A DNA stretch of 64,000 bases from Atrichornis clamosus (GCA_013400975.1 WBMZ01003024.1:230171-294170); one strand, 5' to 3'; counted from the stretch's first letter, positions 25,001 through 39,100 are shown. Numbers and translations are program-made. The notes: generated by a model from the sequence alone, not told the origin.

Positions 25001-27498
25001 TTAACTAGGACAAAGTACTTCTGCATGATTAACATATGTGGCATTACATTGTTGGTATCTCCCTACTTCTCTAAAGATCCTATATACAGCTCACCACTGG
25101 CCACTTCCCCTCAGCTGTGCTTGCAGAGCACAGGCAGGGAAGTTGCAAAAACACTTGCTCACTCTTCCACGTAATCATGTGCACACTGTTCTTAGAAAGT
25201 AGAGAGTTACATTCTCTAAAACAGCAGCATGCAAAGAGGTACCTGCAGTACTCATGTCCCCCCATCACGCCATCGAGGGCAGGCAGGGCACAGCACATGA
25301 AGCAATGGCAGCAGAAAGAGGACCCAGTGCAGGTGCCCAGCTGCAGAGGGGTCACCCTCCCTCTGCCTTCGTCCCAGAAAGCTGAAACGAAAATCAGTCA
25401 GGCCGAGATATTTGTGGTTGACGGGTGTAGCTGGAGAATAACTGAAAGGCCAGTTTGCCTAGAGAGAGAAGCAAAAACTGATCTTTCAGCTCCCTGACAA
25501 AACCAAAAAATGAAAGAGGAGCACAGGGGGGAAGGGATGTTTGAAAGGAACCTGAAATATCCATTGGTTTGGAATCAGGTTTTTTCACAAAACTGAAAGT
25601 TTGGAGGAAAAGTATTTGAGTTGAAGGATGCATTTTAGTTCTTTCATGGTCTTTTAATGTCATTCTCAAGCAGTTTCAATTAAAAATGATGTAAATCTGA
25701 AACAAATATTGTCTTTTAATAATGCTACTGAAGGGAGGTCTTTAAAATGTCAGCATTAAATGTTAAAATGTTTTCAGATTTGTTTTAAATATAACAATTC
25801 CCTTTACAGCAATTTTGTATTTATCCTAAATACATGTTCACCAGTGGAGAAAAAAAAAGTGTTTGCTACCCTGCATTATTCACCAGTACAAATTTTCACA
25901 TGAAATAAAGTCTTATCAAAAATAACTGTCATCCAGCAAATAATTTATGTGATTGGATGCTGCTTATATAGATGGACAGGAGACAGAAAGTACAATGACA
26001 TCCCTAAGTTCAATAGTCGGCAAGAGTGAATGGAAATCTCCTCCTAAAATAGGATAAAAGATGTTTTAGATTTGCTTTGGCCTGCAATTCTATGAGTAAG
26101 ATAAGGAGCCACCCTGACAACATCAAACCAAGACAGTCAGCAGAGCCAGTTAAAAAATAACAATTGTTGGTCAAGAGGTTTCAACATTTTTGCCTAAAAT
26201 TTCCAGTAACCATTTCTTTTCCTTCTCAATAGCAAATAAGGATGAGTAAGAGGGATAATGGATTTTGCCACTTTCTGTGTGAGTGTTTGACTTGGTAACT
26301 AAGAATAGCCTTGAGTATGTTTGTTTACATGAAACAAGTACCTTCATGCATAGTGAGAGAGGTTAATCAAGCAGTTTGTTTCCAATTTGTTTTTTTCCTG
26401 CAGTGTTGAGATGTCCCTTGTCACCATGTGCAGGCCCAGGCTAACACCTTTGCCCCCAGTGAGAGCGTACCTCCTCCGAGCTGGAGGAGGCAGCCAGCAA
26501 TGCCAGCAGCTAGCCCAAACACCAAATCATTCCCTGGCAACTTCATCTCCCAGCACTCAAGGAGCTTTGGTCACAGGGACAAGGACCCATGAATGAAGCC
26601 GGCGCTGAAGGAGAGGGCCACAGCAGAACAGACCCCGCTCTCTGCTGTTCAGTCTGAGGCCTGGCACACTCCTCACCTCCTCAACCCTGTGCTGACCCCC
26701 TGTGTCCCCCTCACCAGCCGGGGCTGCTCCCACCATGGTGGGCCTGTAGCCTGGGGAAGGAGGGGCTGGGACCAGCCGCTTCTCCTGATTAAGATAAATG
26801 TGGCTGTGCAGATCAGCAGACTATCTGGGGTGTCCATCACGTACCACTTGATTAGCTGTGATGAGCTCTGGATGAGCCCACACTGAGGAGCTGTGCTGCT
26901 TAATTTGTTGGACTGGTCGGGCTGGAAGACCCCAGAGGAGGTACCAGGAGCACGGCAGAGCATACCTAGAAAATCTGTGGAGATAGCAGCTGCTAATTAA
27001 CTCTGAGTGTTTATTTGGAAGGAGAGCTGTGCAGAGAAAGGGTTTTAGCCCCTGTGATCCTGTGCGTTCATTTTCCCGGCTCATCCTTGCAAATCAATGT
27101 TTCAGACACACTTCTGAGCAGCTGTAACCTTTTCCATATTTCCATTTAAATCCTGCCCCTCGCCCTTTTGGCAAACAGCTGATCTCTGACTCGTTTTCCC
27201 ACTCGGAGGTTGCCATACACTCAACAGAGATTTCCAGGCTGACCCTGTGGCACAGCAGCCTGGGCAGCACAACAGTCCTGAGATACTTTGTGAAGCAGCT
27301 CTTGGTAGCAGCAGTAAACCACAAACTATCTCAAACATCCCCAGGGCAGATCATCATACTGTGGGGATATGCTGAGAATTAGACCCAAGAGGAATTCCAG
27401 TGCACAGATACACAGGAGAGAGCAAATCTGTCCCACAGCATCTGGCATGTGAACAGTACAGGCGAGCTTATCTCTTGCATTTTATAATGAGAAAGTGG
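22090..27498. other. Non-coding DNA with mixed composition
   Basis: About 5.4 kb without a supported gene. It holds a TG-type microsatellite at 22715-22768, slightly more G+C-rich patches near 24.3-25.4 kb and 26.4-27.3 kb, and several overlapping frames of 90 to 126 codons with no domain. The frames in the G+C-richer patches are open on both strands at once, which argues for chance. Confidence 0.6.
22715..22768. repeat. Interrupted TG microsatellite
   Basis: TG repeats are broken twice by a CT step, giving three TG blocks with a regular larger period of about 16-17 bases. It produces artificial frames of alternating residues on the minus strand. Confidence 0.95.
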
Positions 27499-27588
27499 TG
27501 GGCCAGAACTCCAAAGGTATTTAGGTGCTTCGACATTTAACCTCCCACAAGGAAATAAGCGTGTAATTATGCTTGGAGGTCTGGCCCT
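27499..27588. mobile_element. Short palindromic MITE-like repeat with terminal inverted repeats
   Basis: The ends are inverted repeats: GGGCCAGAACTCCAAAG at 27500-27516 pairs with CTTGGAGGTCTGGCCCT at 27572-27588, with one mismatch and one extra base. Internally, GTATTTAGGTGCTT and ACCTCCCA blocks resemble an old palindromic element whose arms read ATTTAGGYGCCTAA. The element is about 90 bp and non-coding. The terminal repeats are seen directly; the family assignment is recalled. Confidence 0.65.
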
Positions 27589-30500
27589 AGAGCTCTGCTT
27601 TCCTGCATTGTTTATTTCTGCATCATTTATTGCTGCCCATGCAGGCAGTAGACATCATCCTCTCTGCTCCTTGGCCATCTAGGTAGCATAAATTGGTTCT
27701 GTGAGACTCTGATCCTGCTCTCTGGACCCACCTTCATCTCAAAGCTGTCTGCATGGCCATGTTCATTTCTTGTTCACCCCTTGGCACTGCTTTATTCCAT
27801 TTTGAGTGCACACACGCATGTGGGCAGGGGAGAGAAGAACAGGAACCACAGGACTAGAGACAACAGCTCAGCAAAAGGCTAAATATCATTACAATAGAAA
27901 GTGTTGAGCTTCACCATGAGCTACACCCACAAACAGGAGGTGCCAGAGAAGTTGGAGACACTTCATGTACACACTCCTGCTTTGCAAGGCATGTCTGGCA
28001 ATGTTGATGGCAAAAAGTGTACAGCAATGGCTGTGCACAATTGGGACAGTCACTCCAGAGTCCCCATGTTCTGGCAAGAGGCAGAAGATCTCCCCAAGCA
28101 GCTGGGAAATGCATATGGACATAAGGAGATGCCAGAAGGCATTACCTACCCCTGCTTGCTTTTACTGAAGAACCACATACGGACTCTACCCAAAGTCCCT
28201 TCACCACCCTAGAAACCATGTGCCCAGGAAAGTGCAAGCATCTCCTCTGTCCCTTTAAGGCCATTATCCTTTCCCTGTTACAACCTGTGAACACTCCTCC
28301 ACTGGTTAACCCTTACTGGCTAACCTGGCTGGTGACCTGCACAAGTCCATTGCCACCACTCTGTAAAAAGGTTTAAGCATTTCCTACAGCAGAGTTTGTA
28401 GCTGAGGCCTGTTTCTGATCACATCATTGGTCCATTTAGTCGAATGCTTTCCTGCATCCAGCAGTGGCCAAGAAGAGCTCATGCCCACAAAAAAAAAAAA
28501 AAAAAAAAAGAGAGAGAGAGAAAGAGAACATTAGAGAATAAATTTACTCTTTGTAAAATAGAGGTCAGTAGAGTAACACCAGGGAAGAATTTGGACCAAG
28601 ATATCCGACTTTGATACAACCTTTTAAATAGCAAAAATATTTTCAGTGGACAAGGAACTGTAAGAGGTTTATAAATGCAAAAGAGAAGAAAAAAAATGGT
28701 GCTGCTCCCCCGCAGTCTCCTAAAAATAGCAAATTACACACCTAATAAATGTATCAGCAGCCCATGAAATTGACAGCCTGAAATTGAAGAACAGACCCGT
28801 TTTGTTTGGAGAAATAGTCTTTAAGAGTGTGGAGGTGAATTAGAAAAATAGCAACTGACATTAAGAGTGCAAGATTAATATGACTGAGCTTTAATTGAGA
28901 CAGCCCGAATGAGCCAGAAAAAGAGAAAAAGGGAGAGGATCCCAGCTCTGTCTGGCTCCATAGAAACTCCACCTACCATCTCTTTTCAGCTGGAGCTCAA
29001 GTTACAGCATTACATCACCCCAAAAACGTCCCTTTGGCTGATAATTCCCTGGGAGTTGGGCATGGATGTTGGGCTCAGGGTTACGGATACAGCCACTGGG
29101 TGCAAATTCACCCTTTTGGGTTCATCACTGTGGGGACAGGCCACCCTCCGAGAGCCTTCAAAATCCCCTCCCTCTTTGAAGGCCGGGGAACATTGGGTCC
29201 ACCATCTCTTGGGGCAATATCACCACTGTCCCATTCCTGGCTGCAGCTTTTCCTTGTGGCCTGAGGAGTTGGATCTGGCCGCATCTGGTTGGATGGTACT
29301 GGCAGGGCAGAGGAGAAGATGATATTTATATTTCAGAACAGATCTCTGTGTTCAACAAACTCTGAAATTCCCAAGCCTGTAAAAGCATTAAACAGGCCAT
29401 CCTGACCGTGATCCTCTCTCGGGTTTCCTGGCTTAAGCAAGTCCTTCTCATACACAAGGAATAAGCTCTTGCACAGACAATATTTCAAAAGCCTTGCTAC
29501 TACTGAGTAAATAAATGTGCGTAGCAGATACAATAAACATTTTCTTCTGTTCTGAAATCAGATCTGCAGATCCCAAATCCCCCTGTGCTGTGCAGACTGT
29601 AATTACAGGATATGTTAAATTTTCTTTATAGCCAGTCCTGATGGTTGTTAAGTGACCGCACCGCCCAGTACAGCACCCCTCTCTGGTCTGCTACCATTCG
29701 TAATGAAAACCAGATGTTTGTTTAAAGTTAATAATCAATACAGCACTCATCCCGAGTCAAGTAGGGCTAAACATTTGCTTAGAGAAGCCATGTCAGAGCC
29801 ATGATAAGCAGGGGCTTGGAGCAGCACGCTGCTTTGGACTCTGCTGGGGCGTGAGATAAACCATTCAAATTCCAGAGAGCGAGTGCTGGGGCCGAGGGGT
29901 TGATCAGAGCCTCTACAAGTAACTGAAGCAACTGAAATAAATGCAGGCCCAGCTTCATCCAGAGCAGCCGAGATCCCTGACAGGCGCCAGAGCCCTGCTC
30001 CCAGCCCACTGAGTGCTCTTGGTGAGGTCAGAGTCTTGCTTTGTGCCGGCTTCTCTCTTGTATCTGAATTGAATATGCAAGGGAAGAGCAGGATGGAGTG
30101 GAAAGCCACAGCACTGATAGGTGATGAGTGCTTCCAAATTGCTGTAAGGGTGAGGGGAGCTGGCAGATGAGAGGCAACCCAGCACCTCACCTCAGCTAAC
30201 TGAGGCCAAGGATGGAGTTTGCTGAACTTTTTAAATCCCAGGTTAGACAGTAAATTGTATAATTGACTGCTGGGTTGGGCACTAGGATGTGTTAGGGCAA
30301 ACTTTTCAAGTGGCCTACACTCCTTCTCACAAATGGCAATATTCAAGCCTTCATCTCACTAAAGATATGATGAGGAGGAGCAATGGGAATGCTGGAGGGA
30401 ACTGCAGTTGGAAGCAACTCTAGCTGATCTGATCTTTCCTAACTTGATCAGGACTGTCTCCTTGTCAAATGACCTCCACATCCAGCCCAAGAGCTGAGAC

Positions 30501-30902
30501 AACACATTGTGATTCAGCTGCCTGCCTGCAGCCTTCCCTTTCCCACCTCACCTCCCAGCCTGTGGAGAAGCAAGGGGCCATCTTGCAAGCCTACCTGGAA
30601 TACCCACCACACCTTACTTTTGTATGGCACTATCATGGTGAATATCAAGTGAATTACAGAGAATCCTGATCCTAGCATTTGGCCTGATAGTGGAAAAAGA
30701 GAATTCTCTTGATTTAGCCTGTTCCTTTCTGACAGTATTTACCAGCAGAAACTGAATACTTGCCTACAGCCTAATCCAGTGACAGAAGTCACTGCTCAAA
30801 CATTCTGGTGTAAAAGAGACTGAAGTTTGAATTTCTAGGCCTTCCCTAAGAAAGCTAGCAAATAAAATGACAAGAAGAAATGAAGAGGAAATCTATATGA
30901 CT
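27589..30902. other. Non-coding DNA
   Basis: No supported gene. A minus-strand frame of 199 codons at 29747-30346 is among the longest in the window, but it has no recognisable domain, has a mixed composition and overlaps other open frames. A poly(A)-then-GA tract lies at 28489-28530. Confidence 0.55.
28489..28530 (+). repeat. A(21) followed by GA repeat
   Basis: Twenty-one A residues run straight into a GA repeat with AAAGA interruptions. The sequence before it shows no recognisable retroposed gene, so it is treated as simple repeat and not as a retrocopy tail. Confidence 0.9.
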
Positions 30903-30990
30903 CACAGAATCATAGAAATTTTGGTTAGAAGGGACCTCTAGAGGTCATCTAGTCCGGCTTCCCATTTGAAGCAGTACTATCACCAGCAGT
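30903..30990 (-). mobile_element. CR1 LINE fragment, different subfamily
   Basis: It starts with the reverse-complemented CR1 end (CACAGAATCATAGAAATTTT), followed by AGAAGGGACCTCTAGAGG and TCATCTAGTCC. The GACCTCTRGAGGTCATCTAGTCC block is typical of a CR1 subfamily different from the other three fragments here. The right edge fades into unique sequence at about 30990. Confidence 0.85.
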
Positions 30991-33900
30991 GTTTTATTGG
31001 GGCTGTATTTCGGAGTACATGACCTGTATGTTTACTTCATCCTTTTTCCTCTCTTTTTTTCCCCGCCTCCAATTTTTGCTTGCAACAGCCTTTTCAAAAC
31101 CTTTGAGTTTAGTTGCATATAATATCTACTCCTTAACTCAATTCACATGATTAGGTTGAACATTTTCCATGAGAACAATTGGGTAAAGTGGTCAATCCCT
31201 GAACCCTTTAAGGCTTTTCTTCCCTAATTAAAAGACTTTTCTCCCTTAAACAGGACATCTACTGAGCTGAGATGCCATCCCCACTGGCTCTGGCAAGACA
31301 GTCATGTAGCACCTGAGCTGCAATTGGAGGGAGGACAAGAGGATTACAATTCATAAGGTGCAGGCAAATTACACCACTTCGCTTTTCACTGTGCATGTAC
31401 AGAAAGGGAGACACGGAACATCAGAAACACTCACATGCCAGTTCTACTTCTGTGCTATGCTCAGTTGTTAACTTCCCTGCTTCCTCAGCAAAGAAATCCC
31501 CAAGTTAAAGTACTCATTTAGAGTTACCCAGAAAAGCTGAAGATAGATTTGGATCCTGTTGAAAGCCGCTGTTTCGTAACAAGCCAGAACCAACCCTTTT
31601 GGCTTCAAAAAAACCACCCACCATTCCACTTAAAACAGGTTCAGTAAATGATCTGTGACCAAAAACAAAACCAAGTACTAAAAGCTGGATAAAACTGCCT
31701 ACCTCACCTCCAAATTAAATGAACCTGACCTGCACACCATGCACAACAAAGCACTCCTAGAGCTCCACGGCTCATGAATGTATCAAAAAAAAAAGCATTT
31801 ATTTAAAAATATTTGAAATCGTTCTAACAGTGAGTTTTTCTGAAGAGTATTCATCTTCATTCCCAAGTCATGCCATACCTATGGAGCTACTACATCCTCC
31901 TAATAAACTGCATCCTCTCACTTTCCCGGGCTCAGCCGGACTCCAGCATGAAAACACCCTTACCACATAGCTCTGGGTAGTGCTAAAAGGAAAGTGGTGG
32001 ACCCCATAAGCAGTGGCCATGGGTCTGTCTCCTCAGGACTGGTTTGTGTGGCAGAAACCCCCTCACAGCAAGATCCTGGAATAGGCTCAGGGATCCCTCA
32101 ATTGAGTGGCACTGGTCCAGAGAGGGCAGGGCTATTCCTCTGCTCGCCCTTCCCCGTGAGCCGAGTTAGGTGGCCCAGCTGCTGCGCGGCCCCCACTTTC
32201 ACCACATGTTGTCTACAGATGCCTAAAAGCTGGGCTTTGCTATGCCTAATTCCCAGGCCTTGCCTCAAGCAGCCAACTCAGCCACACCATAAGGCTTTCA
32301 AAATAGCAGTCCGGTGTCAGCCTTTGCACCAAAAAAAACACCTTTCCCTGGGACAAAAAGCCTCCAGATTGGGTGTGCCTGGGGCCTGGCTGGGCAGGGT
32401 TCTCCCATCATTCTTACAAAAAGGCACAGGATTAGGCTGGTAACTGGTGCTACTGGATCCAGCAGTGTATTCTCATCTAAAATCTTCTTTTTCTGGAAGA
32501 GAGATTGCTTTTTTTTTTCTTTTTCTTTTCCCCAGTTTTGTAAGTAATCCTGTTCTTCGCTCTCCGCTGTCTTGGCACCTTCCAAGCAAAATCTGACACT
32601 GAAGAATAGATCTCTTTTTTCCGAACAATAAATGGAAATACATTTTTGCTGCAGCCTTCCAATCCGCACAGGCGACACTGTCAAAATGCTCTGAACTTTT
32701 TTTGGAAGCAGCAGATGACTACAGCTGGTTAGCACAATTATAGCCGTTGTGTAATGCTTGGATCCTCTGTCGTTTCATTCATTCTATTCATCAAACTCTG
32801 CATTAGCCTGTGGGGGAAGATCTGCCTGATGGTAAATTTACATTTTTTCCTATGTTGCTGTTATTTCTCATAGTTTAAAGGGACACTAGCAAGTGACACA
32901 TCACTTTTTAAATGTCGTTTCAGAAGTTGTTTACCCTGTAATCTACAGTATCCTCTTAGAAGCCAGAAGAATGGAGAGCTTGAGCAATTTGGCATTTCCT
33001 CACTCTTCTATATTGATTTTTTTTTTTCCACTGTGGGCTGGAGGAAGCTCATACACTTTCTACTTACAGTGGTTCACAGTGGACTTAAGGACAGAGGCCA
33101 CCAATTTTCACAGCACTCCCAGACGTAGGGAAGTATTATCTGAAAACTATCCCAGTTTCACAGGGAGGAGGAAAGCAGCCCTTGCAGAGATGGGGCAAGA
33201 GCTGTGCCAAGTTTTGTATTCAACTGCTTCTATCCCAACCACAGGGCTTGGGGAGGAAAGAAGAACCTTCCCTAAAAAAAAACATCTTCCAAAATCACTG
33301 TCCACCCTGGAGAAAGAGCAAACCCTCCTCATTCTGCCATCACAGTCACAGCCACCACAGTCCTGCAGGGGAACAATGAGGCTGGCCCCAGGTGCCCCTA
33401 TAGGGTGCCCAAATCCCACCAATAATGGGAAAAAGGAACACAAAGCTGACCTCTATTCCTCATTTTATCCATGATTATGGCAGGCCAAGGTGCTGAATTT
33501 TAGCACTTGCATATATAATTTTTTAATAGTTTACAATATCATCCACATTATATCAGCATGGTATCACAATAATAAAATGGGTACTGATGCTGATTTTTTT
33601 TTCTGTAAAATCATCTCTGTGTTTGAGCTTTCTTGCTTTTTCTTCAAGATAGAAGACCAAACTGTCCAAATACTTTTTTGCCATTCTCAAGATGGAGATT
33701 TTGGGGAAATATTGCCGACTTTTTTGTGTTTCAAGGCTTTCACTGAAAAAGTGAAGAACTGTATGAGAAAAAAGTGTACTTCTCAAATGATTTTGATACT
33801 GTTACAACAAAAGAAGTAAAACGAAGATAATGGGATGGCATTGAAGGAAGAAAAAAGGAAGAAATATAGTTTACAGATGCTGTTCCCTATTTTTCTTCCT

Positions 33901-36065
33901 CATTTTGGTCTTCCTATATTAAAAATAAGCATATGAACCAAAAATAAAATAAAAATGTTTGAGCTTTTTTAGCTCCCCTCGATGTGATTTTCATTTATTG
34001 TTCCTTTTCTTTCTCTCCATTGTTCAATCTGCAAGACTGTAGACTTAAAATTCACTTGGGTAGTTAAGTTAGTGAGAACAGCAGAATTTCATTAGGCTGG
34101 ATGAGAAAGTGGCTTCAGTGAGTGCCAGGGTTTTTACACATCCCAGAAAGGGGTAGAAGGATGGTGTCACCCAGCATCACCCTTGAGGGACCAACAGCCC
34201 GACAGGGGCCCTGCAGACCCAAGGTGCACCTTGTGCCACGTGAAGCAGCCGCAAGAAGCAGTGACAAGTAGTCGCCATCAGCGTCCCTGGGTTCCACTGC
34301 AATAAAGATTATTTATGCACCATGGCTGCTAAGTGCTACTAAACACAAAAACAAACGACACTATAGTCTCAGACCACTAAATTTGTCTCTCTGCTGCACA
34401 TATCCTTTGCTTTCCCTTTGGCTGCCTTCTTGCTAGCTGTAAATTGCATAATTCATTCTCTCAGTTGTTTTATAGTTTTGTGCTGAAATTCAGATTTATC
34501 ATCATTAAAAATTGTTATCACTGTTTACACAATGACGCAAACTGTCTGAAATGTGTCTCAGACTCAATGCTGACATCTAACCTCAGGAGAAGATGGGACT
34601 CTCCAGACCAACTCAGACCCAGCATACAAGCCAAGTAATTGGGATGAAATTGGAGAAAGCTATTGTAATCCGGGACATTGGGAGCGAGGGTCATTACATG
34701 TTTAATTCTGCTTCTCAAAAGTGCAATGTACAGTTTGTCAAGAAACCATCCACTTAGGGCTTTTAATATTAGCTAACAAGGATTATTTTTTTTCCCTTGG
34801 AACACAGAGAAACTGAAGATACTGTAGAAGATGCTACTGTGTCCAACAGGGGGACAAAAGACTCATTTTTCCTCTGCTTTCTATCCTCTTCTCAGACTCT
34901 GGTAGTATTACAAACTAGAAACCTTTCCATTTTGCCTGGTTGTTTGATGGCCTGCATGCTGGAGACATGCTCTCTGTGCTCCAGGACCTGCTGATGGTAA
35001 ATTTACCCCTGATTCAAAACCCGAGAAAGCCACTGGTGTGGGGCCATGTGTTGGTAACCCCCAAAACAAAGACCACAATACCCCAGTATTGAGTGTTGTG
35101 ATGCAACAGCAGTGATGAGATGTTGGTTTGTAGGGCAGGGGGAACATGCTGCTCCCTCTGACATTCACTCCATGTCTTGCTGGTCTGGGATGACCTGTGG
35201 GACGTTTCATTTAGTCCCACTTAAGTCACACCACAGATTAGCAGGTCTCCAGGAAAGCCATGAAACCCTGGGCCATCAATATCTCACGGCTGGCTCTGCC
35301 TTGACTGGTTCATAATAATGTCATCATGAAAGATTAAGATGTTGCAGCTTGGCGAAAAGGAGCGATAGTGCAATAAATCCCTCCATTGGGGCATTTCCTC
35401 TGGCTGGTTGTCTGTGCAGCCATTTCAGGCTGCTCTGAAATTAATTTCAACATTCTTGTAGGCACTTATCTCCCCAAAGTGAGATTTCCTGGGAATCGTC
35501 GGGGAAGGAATGAAGACAGAAGAAATACGGCTAAACCCTGGCACTTAAGACCTGAGCCCTCTCTTGTTAATGCTCGTCGCGTAAATCAGGAGGAATTCCA
35601 CTTTCATCAAGGGAATTATGCCAGTGATATACTGTTAGTGAGAGAAGACTCAGGTGTGAGTCCTTTTAGTTGAGCTTCCTTTATTCATTTTTACAAAAGG
35701 AGCCCCTGATCCTGTAGATGGCTGTGCTCAGCTTCTGGGGTAGTAACACAGAAGAAGAAGCACGATTGCTGCATACTTAGACATTATCCTGTACATAAAA
35801 GTTTCAGAATCAAAGTTTATTCACTTCAGAGGGAAATTACAGTCATAGGCAAATACTATCTCAAAAATACTTAGAAATCACGTTTGATGCATTTAACTGC
35901 AGATTGGATCTCCTTTCTATGGAAGGAAGTTATTTTTTTCCTCACTTTCCAACAAGTAAAATTCAGTCCAGAAGTCCAATGCAGCTAAAAAAAAAAGTGA
36001 TGATTTGCTGTATCTAGTAGAAAAATAAGTGACAGGGACTGAAGTTGGGGGAGGGAATGGCGCAA
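30991..36065. other. Non-coding DNA
   Basis: About 5 kb without a supported gene. The plus-strand frame of 193 codons at 32893-33474 and the frame of 149 codons at 31994-32443 have no recognisable domain and no flanking splice structure. A G+C-richer patch lies at 34.1-34.3 kb. T and A homopolymers are common at 32.5-33.6 kb. Confidence 0.55.
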
Positions 36066-36163
36066 GGCAACAAATACGGAACAAAATGCCGTGGTGGAGA
36101 AAGCCATCCCACAGGGCAACAAATACGGAACAAAATGCCATGGTAGAGAAAGCCATCCCGCAG
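36066..36163. repeat. Tandem duplication, 2 x 49 bp
   Basis: Bases 36066-36114 and 36115-36163 are the same 49-bp unit, starting GGCAACAAATACGGAACAAA and ending AGCCATCCC-CAG, with three single-base differences (G/A, G/A and A/G). There are no further units on either side. Confidence 0.97.
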
Positions 36164-39100
36164 TGAATACAACCAGCTGGGTGTCTGGATGCTTTGTAAA
36201 ATTTTATTGTGAAATGCACAGATGATGAGCACAGCTGCAAAACATCAGGAGTGTTTATCATGATCTCCCAGAGCGTTCTGGGTGTGTTCCCCTTTGACAC
36301 TATTTATGTAGGCTTAACCTAAGCTGATTTCAATGGAGACATCAAAATTGTTTCAAGGTGCATCCTATTATATACAGGATAAACTTGTGGCTTAAGGTTT
36401 CTCTCCCCTGTCTTATGTGGTGTTTATCAGCATGCAAAGGACAACTGAATGAAGAAGTAGCTGATAGCATCTGACTAACTGGCTGCTGTTGCTGAAGCAA
36501 ATAAAAGACATTTCTGGCACTCACACAAGCATTAAAAAGGGGATTAAGCAGATTTTTGGGATGGAATTCAGGCTGAAAAAAATCTGTAATCCATCCCTCT
36601 AAGCCTAAACATTATAACAATCTTCAAGCAAAGGGCCTGAGTCTTCCCAGCACTATTTATTTTACCTGTATTTGGGTCCTTCCCAGTGACATGCTGGTGT
36701 GCTGTGAGAACAGCACAGCCAAGAACACGTTTCCCCCACATGTTGTGCTTCACCTGCTTGTGTTCCCACAGGTTTATACATGATCACCTGCATCCCATAA
36801 CATACAATAATCCTCTGATTTGGTCAGACAGTTCACAGGCATAAATGTTGTCACGACTGTGGCACAAACCTGTTACACTGTAGAGAAGGAGGAGATAATG
36901 TAAGAACTTGTTCCAACCTTCATCTTGCTGTAAATAAAAAAAAAAAAAACAAACCAGGGATTTCAGTGTGTCTTATACTTCCTGATTTTGACAAGCAGTG
37001 GAAGCAGAGAAACCCTCCTAGGGAAGCTGGTTTTGCAAGTTCCGGCTGGTGACAGGGAGGGAAAGGGAGCAAGAATATTGGGAGAGAATAGATACTGACA
37101 GCTACCTGCCCAAAAAGAGGTTTTACATCTATACTTCAAGAAATAGCTTAGGAAATGTTGTTGTTATAAAATGAAATTACGCAATTATTAAAAAGCTAAA
37201 AAACTTTGTTATACTGTAGTAAAATTCCTGGAAGGAAAACTTAAAAGTATTTAAACCACACTATTAATCTTATCAGCAATCCCCCCTTTCCCACACTAAG
37301 ACCTTGTGACAGCTTTACTTAGTCTTCATTAAGCATTTTCAAACAGTTCTTTGCAAACAGTGTCTGATATAACGGTGAAATCCCTGTAGCACTGTCACAG
37401 CTGTAGTGCCAGGTTTTGAGAGCAAGGGAGTACTGGGAGAGACACTGTTTGTAATCACTAACCCAGGTCTCAAAGTTTTTCAGATTGAGCTGTTTACATT
37501 GTACTTAGGAGGATTTTTTTTCTCCTCTGAGATTCACAAATTGCTTAACAGCAGTCACAACACCTATTTTTTTTACATTAGGAGCTGAAATGCAGAGTAC
37601 AAAAATATTTACTAAAAACAGTTTGTTAGAAACCTGGGATTAGAAATCAGAACTTCTAAATGCAATCTCCTACCTAATCAGCCGAGAAAACAGCTTCCTG
37701 GACCTAAAAAAATGAAGCTTTCACCTCATTCTTCCATGGTTGCACAGAGAAGGAATTTCAGTTCTTCTGGTCCTGAGAATGGTCCTTTCTGACGAAAAAA
37801 GCCATATTCTCTTCAAAGCATCTCAGCCCAGCTAGCCGATAGGCATTGTTGCAGGCCAGCCCTTCGCATGGCAAGTGCTGGGGCTGGGCTCTGTGCAAAC
37901 TCCATCGATGACAGTGGACTGCGGGTGAGATCTTTGCCTCTCCTTGCTGTCAGCTTGCAGTGGTACTGCTGATCAAAGAGCAGTAAAAAGCTAAAGGCAG
38001 TCCCTGGGTTTGGGTCAAAATCTCTTATTGAAAAGTAGTAAAAGTTGCAGTGGAGGAGGCATACTTCTGTAGCCTCACCATAAATATTTTATCTTTCTGC
38101 CTTCGTGAAGTTGTTTTCATAAAGCCAGGTATTGGCTAGACCCCAGCAGCTCTTATCACAAATCAAATTTTGCATTTATTTGCACTTTTGTCATTGGAAA
38201 GGAGGAGGTTTTAATAACAGCAGTACTAATGTTCATATCTGGAATTCACTTCTGGATTGAGAAACTCCTGTGGCAGCGTTCGGCCAGGAGTGAACTTTAT
38301 GATCGTGTTATCAACTCTGAAAACAGGAGATTAAGCAACAGCCGCTGAAGTGGTAACACATTTTTAACTCTATCGGAATCAGCTGCCCACCCCTCTGCAT
38401 TGTTTCCCTGGAGTATCAATCTCTCATGCTTGAAGGCTTCCCCAACGAAAGAGAATCACCATATAACATTATTTGTAAAACAGCTCTGTCCTGAAACGTG
38501 ATAGTGCATGAACCCAACCTGATAATTTATGAACTCACAGCTACAGAAACAGTTCCCCTGCAGCCCAGAGAAAATATACTGTAACATGCTAAATCTCTTT
38601 TTTAAACGTAAAATCATTTTGCCATTCAGGTTTGTGGCTTTCTTAAATGTGGTTGTGCTCAGAGAAGTGACTATAAAACGGGTGCACTTTTAATCAATGG
38701 ATCTGCTGTCTTCCACAGGAAATTTGAGTCAGATATGTTTCATTTACTGACAAAAATGATACCTTGTTTTTGTATTTTCTACTCTGCTAGCAGTGTAGAA
38801 ACTATACAGCCCTGGGAAAAGTAGCCAGCTCTCTTCTGGCTGACGCACCATCAACAGTACAGGTAATTAATTTTAACCACTGAGTTTTGATTGCCTGTGC
38901 AAAGAGATTAGGTTGATTTTCATATCCATGACTGGATCTACTGAGATATTGTCTGGTAAAACTGGGCCATTTTTCTGGTGATACCCAGGTTCCTCAACTG
39001 CAGCTGGAAATCTGACCCTTTATTTCTTGATGTCTGCCCTCTTCAAGCAGGGATCTCTGCTCAGTGGTGACCACGCCACAAAACACACAGATTTGGACCT

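Noticed and set aside
28489..28530. Poly(A) tract as a possible retrocopy tail
   Set aside because: No gene-like sequence or target-site duplication is visible upstream, and the tract passes into a GA repeat.
29747..30346. Minus-strand frame of 199 codons
   Set aside because: About 0.4 frames of this length are expected by chance in 64 kb. No domain, repeat or splice context supports it.
32893..33474. Plus-strand frame of 193 codons
   Set aside because: No domain. It includes translated homopolymer runs (FFFF, KKK) and has no exon-like boundaries.
32826..35006. Identical 16-base word (CTGATGGTAAATTTAC) at 32826-32841 and 34991-35006
   Set aside because: About one shared 16-mer is expected by chance within a window this size, and the flanks do not align.
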